12,729 bases of DNA from Hymenopellis radicata. Its lineage: Eukaryota; Basidiomycota; Agaricomycetes; Agaricales; Physalacriaceae. This document shows positions 7,449-12,729 of this stretch, one piece after another (positions within the stretch are counted from its first letter, which is position 1; the number at the start of each line of letters is the position of its first letter). The stretch lies in NCBI GenBank assembly GCA_015501595.1, contig JADNRX010001206.1, forward strand, positions 1 through 12,729, in the 5' to 3' direction. The notes under the pieces were generated by a model. It was not told where the DNA came from and ran no database searches. It saw only the letters and a list, made by a program, of their open reading frames with translations. The translations under genes were made by a program, and so were the position numbers.

Positions 7449-10062
7449 CTATATTCGCCCGTAAACCGGGATTCCATCGATTACTGTGGCGAGAATTTTT
7501 GTGTCCATGATTGAAGTCACAGGGATCTCCATGATGTTCTGCGACAGTACCACGAAGTCTGCGTGCTTTCCTGGCTCCAAAGACCCCAGGACGTCCTCTG
7601 TAAATGATGCATGAGCAGGTTCGATGGTCATGCCTGCAAGTTCGCATGTCAAAGGTCAACCTACTAAGGAGGAAAGGAAGATCTTACCTCGTAGAGCCTC
7701 GAGCGGCGTAAGCCTTTGCTCCGGGAACCTCCAAAGGAGTAAGATGAGAAGAATTCACAGCTCATATCGCATACCATCCGCCTGGTCCATGCGGGGACCT
7801 TCCATCCAGCGAGACTCTCGTAAGGGCGGCATAGAAGCCTGCCAGAGGGTTCATTGTCTCCACTGGAAAATCAGATCCGAGGGTCAGACGTGCGCCAGCG
7901 TCGAGAAGACTCCGGAAAGCATAGAGTCCTTTGATGCGCTCGGGACCCTGAAAGCGACAGGCTTCAAGCAGAGGCCGAGTTATTGAGATTTCCGGCTCAC
8001 CAGTCGATCCTCAGCGTACCACATGTCGTCGATGCTGTCAAGGACGTGAGTACGGCACCGAGCAAAAGGAGCAGAGCGCATGCGTACACATGTGTCGGTT
8101 GAACACTGGCGATCACTGGCAGTGTTTGCATCTCCAGTTAGATAGATTGCGACCTCAGCTAGGATAGAAGAGAAGCGTACCACCAATCTTGCCTACACGC
8201 TTGATGTCGACGTCGGCCATGATTTGCGCATGTTCCAGACGTGGCCTCAAGGCAGAGACGTTGACGCCAGACAGCGCGGCTTCAAGAGAATCCAATACAA
8301 TCCCATTTGCGCGGTCACCGATGGCGTGCACGTTCTGAATGTATTCAGTCGCATTGTCTTTATCACTAAGGAATCTCAATGTACACACCACCTGCCAGCC
8401 ATCCCTCAAGAACCACGGTATCACGCGATTCAAGGTCTTTTCAGAGACCCGCATGAAGCCATTAGTGGTGGGATTGTCATAGTAAGGTTCATAAAGCTGA
8501 AGGATACGAATCAAGACAAGGAAACCCAAGTTTGAAGTTGATCCTCACTGCTGCGCCACCAGTTCTCATAGAACCTACAAACACGGAATTTTGAGATGAG
8601 TGGATCGCATTGACTACGTAGCGGGCCTACCATCACCAACAAGTTTGACACTGCGCGCACTGAACCTGTGGTCAGAATTGAGCATGATAGGCGCAGTAAG
8701 ATTGCCCCAGTATTGTTCCCCATCATCGTAGTTTGTCATGGCATAGACACGAATCTATACGATGCGCTTCAATGCATTATTCGATGCGTCTGGTCAAACT
8801 TACGGGCAAACCTTCTCTCGCTTTCCTGTAAAGATTTCAGAATGCGCGCAGTCCTATGTTGTTGGGTATCTACCTCTTGAAGAAATCGATCATTTGGAAA
8901 TCAGACTTTGCGTCTAAGCGGGGCGGTAAGTAGTGTGTTAGGTGGGTCTTAGGTTCGCTTCAAGTCAGCTTACCATGTAAGGACGTAAGTCCATGCCTAT
9001 GCGCATCTTGAACAGTAACAGAAAATCGTCTCTCGTAGTCCAAGTCAGTCAACACAGGGTCCTCCATCAACAGCTGTGCATTATCGAGGAACACGCCTGA
9101 ACAAATTAACGTGGTATGTAAACTTTAGGCGTGAAGCAACGCGACATACCGACTGCTTCTCCATCTTCGTTACGAATAATAGACCCTCCTTCGACTTCGT
9201 CTGGAATAGGCTGAATAGAATCAAGGACGCGTCCGGATACCCAAGTTCCGTGACCGTCTTTACTCCGCAGCATTATTGGACGACCTCGTATGATAGGATC
9301 GGCATCAAGGTCAGCCTACGTGTTATCGACATCAGCCTTACAGACGTGATAGTTGTATGGGAGGGGCGCACTGCTGTTGGGAACCTGCCTTCAGGCCAGG
9401 CGGTATGATCCCATCCCCAACCCTCGACAATTTTGTCAGGATCCTCAAGGATATCAGGATGGCTCAAGATGTATTCCCTGACAAACGATACGGTCTCTGA
9501 ATGTATGGCGCATGAGGATGGCCGCATTGAAACCCACTTCACTCACCTGGGATATCTTTTCCTTCTTCAAGTGGAATTTGGCGGAATAAGCCGTAATGCA
9601 TAATATGGCAGTGAGATTCTGAGGGTAATTCATAGGCGCCCAATGCCCTGTAAAGAGATAGAAAGCGCGCACCACTTATTCCAGGAATAATAATAGATCC
9701 TTCGGGCGCGTACTTGACTGACAATGAAGGCCATTTGGTTTGAACAAAGTCTGACGCGAAAGTGTTAGCCAATGTTGCACAGAAAAGGAAAGACTGACTA
9801 AGGTCGCCAGTCGCAACCACCAGGGAATTTGAGACTACCAGACATTGGGCGCGAGAGTTGGCGCCGTCAACGGTATAAACATTATCGCCATCACGGGAAC
9901 AAATGGTGTATCCGTCAACCACTCGTTTGCCACGAAGGAAGATCACGGAAAGCGCGACAGCAATGAAAAGTAGACAAAGACGAGCTGTGCGAGGGAGTAC
10001 ACTAGCTCTCTTAGGCCTAGAGGGAGCCCCGCCTGGAATTTTTCGGGATCCTTTCCAGGCAT
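7449..10062 (-). CDS. Membrane-anchored YtcJ-type amidohydrolase (amidohydrolase family 3)
   Basis: Metal-dependent hydrolase of the YtcJ/NfdA-like amidohydrolase 3 family; the substrate cannot be told. Seventeen exons on the minus strand: 9799-10062, 9673-9750, 9547-9618, 9372-9496, 9150-9315, 8974-9096, 8874-8913, 8804-8825, 8631-8754, 8549-8574, 8389-8496, 8181-8334, 8088-8115, 8001-8034, 7775-7947, 7688-7728 and 7449-7633. They total 1763 nt; with one base restored this is 588 codons. Landmarks in order: a hydrophobic helix [15 protein letters not shown] near residue 35, N-V-Y-T-V-D-G, I-I-I-P-G-I-S-E-S-H-C-H (H-x-H metal ligands), [17 protein letters not shown] (conserved Lys), [21 protein letters not shown] (metal Asp) and A-L-R-G-M-T-I-E-P-A. 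Almost every junction is GT..AG and keeps frame. The ATG at 10060-10062 joins the helix only if one A is missing from the A5 run near 10038-10042. The helix suggests a signal anchor with the enzyme outside the cytosol. Confidence 0.9.
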
Positions 10063-10193
10063 GGTGTGGAAGACGAGAGAGATAAGAAACAGGTTATCAT
10101 TGGTTTATCATATCAGATAGTCATTCGACTTGCATTCGACTGATACGCACCGGCAACCGGCCCGCGTCCTTGACCGTGACCACCACATCCACC
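10063..10193. promoter_or_regulatory. Divergent promoter region shared by the amidohydrolase and the 10194 gene
   Basis: 131 bp separate the ATG of the minus-strand amidohydrolase (10062) from the ATG of the plus-strand gene (10194). Both 5' UTRs and both core promoters must fit here. No clear TATA box is seen in either direction. The sequence in front of 10194 (CCACC) is a good start context. Confidence 0.55.
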
Positions 10194-11160
10194 ATGAACT
10201 TGGCTTGGTTCTCGAATAAATCTGTGGAAGGCAATATCTTTGACGACCCGCCCAAGCCGCCAGCCTCTGAACCGTATAAAGGACCACAACGGTCGTTGAC
10301 TTCGAATTTCTCGACACCGCATGATACCATTCTAGCAGGTATCTATGAACGGACAACTACGACGGTCGACAGTCCCGCCGCGCAGGACGATGCGCACTTT
10401 CTTCAGGCAGAGCCTTTGCACGATGCTTACGACGGGTCTATAGTTGGCCATGTCGTTCCCTCCAATCCCGCACTGCACCCAGAAACACGAATATGCCAGG
10501 ATCCGCCGTCAAAGAGAGACGAGCAGTTATGGAAACAGTTGTCAAAAGTCCTTGACCTCCAAGCCGAGATAGCGTCGCGGCATATACAGATGGAAGGCAT
10601 TGGCACGCGCTCGGCCGACGGAAAGGGAAAAGGGAAAGGCGCAAAGTCCCAGATCAATATCTGGGAGGCGATGGGCAGCACGGAAGGGATACCAAAGTGA
10701 CGCTGCGCATGCCGTTGATGAAGATGAGGGCGTCGAGTTGGGTGCGGAGGCGGACGAAGAAAAGCGGAACAGAGAGCGCGAAGACGAATTTGCCAAACTA
10801 GCACACCAGTTCGAAGGGCGCAAGGAAGGAATAATCGAAATTATGGATCAGGTTGGTGTCTCTGACCCATTGTACTGCTACTGTTTCTGACTATGGACAG
10901 CTTGACCAACTATCCAAAGCGTTAACAATGTTCCATCACTTGCAAGCGCCCAGAATAAGCTTTGCTGCAGATTCGTCTTCGAGCGAAAAGGAACGATTGT
11001 CCCCATGACGAGCATATCGACTATCGTTCCTCCCACCTCCTCCACGACAGGTCCGCCTGTCTCTCATCTTATAATCAACAAAATGGACCCCGGCACTCAA
11101 CAGCATATGATTGATAGTCCACTTTCCAGCCAGTCAAAGTTCGACCATGTAGAGCCATGA
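10194..11160 (+). CDS. Unrecognised acidic, probably coiled-coil protein, with frame breaks
   Basis: I do not recognise the family. Two exons, 10194-10851 and 10901-11160, flank a 49-nt intron (GTTGGT..ACAG). The start M-N-L-A-W-F-S-N-K-S has a good context (CCACCATGA). The N-terminal third is Pro/Ser/Thr-rich. Then comes a helical part (E-Q-L-W-K-Q-L-S-K-V-L-D-L-Q-A-E-I-A), a G-K-G-K-G-K-G linker, a charged helix (E-E-K-R-N-R-E-R-E-D-E-F-A-K-L) and I-I-E-I-M-D-Q-L-D-Q-L-S-K-A-L across the intron. The heptad-like spacing suggests a coiled coil. The frame breaks near 10668-10671, where two G seem missing before Y-Q-S-D-A-A. It may break again in the A4 run at 10986-10989: as written it stops at 11006-11008; with one base restored it continues through a Ser/Thr/Pro tail to TGA at 11158-11160. 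Expected product about 306 (or 255) residues. Confidence 0.7.
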
Positions 11161-11483
11161 CTTGCCTACGCATACATTATATTATTATTCTTATAATACG
11201 TTCAATACTAGAAAGCTACTTGATAATTCCTCATCTGCGCAGATATTAGACATCGTTTTCTATGCAGGATGGTAGGCGCGTTGAAGTGGAATGATCGAGA
11301 GCTATACTCTAACGTTAGCTCTTACTATCACTATCACGCATCTCTTCACTGCCTTGACTCGCGTCAATTACCAAGCTTTCCGTCATTCAATTCAATACTA
11401 GTCTTGGCTGTACCTGCGCGTACTGCTGCGCTCACCGGTCTGTCTTATAAAGGCGCCAAAGCAACTCAGCACCCTCATCATCA
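11161..11483. other. Intergenic region before the Vta1 gene
   Basis: Starts with an AT-rich tail suited to a 3' UTR (TTATATTATTATTC near 11180), then mixed sequence. A TATAAAG at 11446-11452 sits 38 bp before the ATG at 11484 and is the likely TATA box. The frame open from 11269 has no coherent protein features before the Vta1 start. Confidence 0.5.
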
Positions 11484-12723
11484 ATGGCAACTACGAAACT
11501 CTTCAATCTTCCTCCTATCCCTCCTGCTCTCAAGTCTGTTACACCGTACTGCAGCGCGCCGATGAGCTCAAAGGGAAGGAACCAATCATGTCCTATTGGT
11601 GTAAGTACAACTTGCGCTGACTGGTGCACGCTCTGATTCTCCCCAGGCACTTACTACGCAGCGCAAGTCGGGATAGCACTGAACGTGAAGGAGACAAGCA
11701 GTCGGGTGTTTCTGTTTGACCTCCTTGGCCTGCTTGAATCGATGAAGGAGGCGATTGGCCCCAATGACGCGATCGACGTGGAGGCAGCAAGCGCGGCATA
11801 TGTCGAAAACTTTGCAGTAAAGGTGTTCTCGATGGCTGATAACGAAGATCGTAAAGGAGCGGCTACAAGGCACGTCGATAGCGTTCTCTAACCGGCATGA
11901 CCATTCATACTTGCTCAGATCCACCGCGAAGAAGTTCCTGGCTGCTGCCCATTTCCTGGACGTTCTAAAGACATTCCGCAGAGCGAACTCTCCGAACCGG
12001 TTCGTGGACTTGTAAATCACGCGAAACATCTGAATACGCTTTTATAGCACGACGAAAAGATACGCTACGCGAAGTGGAAGGCTGCAGATATAGGAAAGGC
12101 TTTCCGCGAGGGGCGAAAGCCGACGCCTGGGCCAGCGAATGCAGAGCCCGAACTTGACCCAGAAACCCTCCCGCCCCACCTACACTAGAAAATGACATTC
12201 CCGCTCCACCCGTCCCTCCGCCTCCCATCTGGAACAGGAATGACTTGCCCCCTCCCTCGTTCCCCCGCCATCCTTACCCACACCTAGTGCAGATTGGCAA
12301 AGCACACCTCCTCCCCCTGGCATACCTACGGTTCATGAGACACCTTCAGGTGACGCATCTCTAAATGTTCCGGGTCCTCCTTCTCAGTTGCATAGCGGCC
12401 CTTTGGATAGCACCGAGAGTATCATCCACGGTGATGCGGGCGAAAGCAAAGAAACGCACTTTATTCCATCTGCGATAGCACCTCCACCTCCGACGCAGCT
12501 GCATCCTAGTGCGCCACCTTTCGACCCTTACGCGTCTCAGTATGTACCATCGTTGGCGTCCGCTCCTCCGATAGTCGAGCCGGAGCCTGAGCCTGAGCTT
12601 ACAGAAGCTATGATTCGGGATGCCAAGAAGCATTGTCGGTTTGCTATCAGCTCCCTTGATTACGAAGACCGTGCGCAGGCTTTGAAGGAGCTGAGGACTG
12701 CGCTCGAGATCCTAGGCGGTTGA
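11484..12723 (+). CDS. VTA1: Vta1/LIP5-type ESCRT-III regulator, activator of the Vps4 ATPase
   Basis: Cytosolic Vta1 binds Vps4 through its C-terminus and ESCRT-III subunits through its N-terminal tandem MIT modules, speeding disassembly during multivesicular-body sorting. Exons 11484-11600, 11647-11869, 11919-11999 and 12048-12723 total 1097 nt; with four bases restored this is 367 codons, a normal Vta1 length. Seen in order: P-P-I-P-P-A-L-K-S-V-T-P-Y then Q-R-A-D-E-L, M-S-Y-W-C-T-Y-Y-A-A-Q-V-G-I, K-K-F-L-A-A-A-H-F-L-D-V-L-K, K-I-R-Y-A-K-W-K-A-A-D-I and E-G-R-K-P-T-P-G-P. A Pro-rich linker follows, then the C-terminal helical domain (DAKKHCRFAISSLDYEDRAQ, ending L-E-I-L-G-G-stop). Frame breaks at 11549-11550, 11976-11977, 12174-12177 and 12262-12266 each need one more base, three in runs of C. 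The second intron (11870-11918) has a GC donor. The gene is complete in the window. Confidence 0.92.
11870..11918 (+). other. GC-AG intron in the Vta1 gene
   Basis: The intron begins GCACGT and ends CTCAG, 49 nt. Splicing here joins A-A-T-R to S-T-A-K-K-F-L in frame and matches the Vta1 family. A GT donor at this exon end is absent. Confidence 0.75.
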
Positions 12724-12729
12724 CATACT

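Noticed and set aside
8224..8535. Long + strand open frame inside the amidohydrolase
   Set aside because: It is a shadow of exons on the minus strand that carry the conserved H-A-I-G-D-R-A and L-E-H-A-Q motifs.

Overview
The window looks like nuclear DNA of a filamentous basidiomycete, most likely an Agaricomycete. The genes are dense, introns are about 46-65 nt with GT..AG borders, and the gene set is fungal: a U3 processome WD40 protein, secreted rhamnogalacturonan acetylesterases and an ESCRT Vta1 protein. Species cannot be told from sequence alone.

Layout, left to right. (1) 1-180 +: 3' end of an unrecognised gene. (2) 498-3670 +: a Nan1/Utp17/WDR75-type WD40 protein in seven exons, with many single-base frame breaks in its first half. 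(3) 4113-4511: a perfect 194+194 bp inverted repeat with an 11 bp spacer. It sits on the 5' end of (4), a 5'-truncated GDSL/SGNH rhamnogalacturonan acetylesterase (4318-5163 +). (5) 5429-6424 +: an intact tandem paralogue in five exons with a signal peptide and complete catalytic residues. (6) 6797-7421 +: a small secreted protein with a peptidase M15-like zinc-ligand pattern and one non-canonical intron. (7) 7449-10062 -: a membrane-anchored YtcJ-type amidohydrolase in 17 exons, tail to tail with (6). (8) 10194-11160 +: an unrecognised acidic, probably coiled-coil protein, divergent from (7) across 131 bp. (9) 11484-12723 +: Vta1/LIP5, the Vps4 activator of the ESCRT-III/MVB pathway, including a GC-AG intron.

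Two signals run across the window. First, nearly every coding break behaves like loss of one base (frame -1), most often in or beside a short homopolymer, including in genes that should be essential. Adding one base per break makes the exon totals of genes 7 and 9 whole codons. This points to consensus-sequence deletions rather than real pseudogenes. Second, the palindrome replaces the 5' end of acetylesterase copy 1, and its spacer is the missing D-S-T motif in reverse orientation. This is either a fold-back (template-switch) assembly artefact or a very recent inverted duplication that knocked out the gene.

No operon-like logic links the genes. The two acetylesterases are a pectin-degrading tandem pair; the processome and ESCRT genes are housekeeping neighbours. 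I found no rRNA, tRNA, CRISPR array or recognisable transposon.
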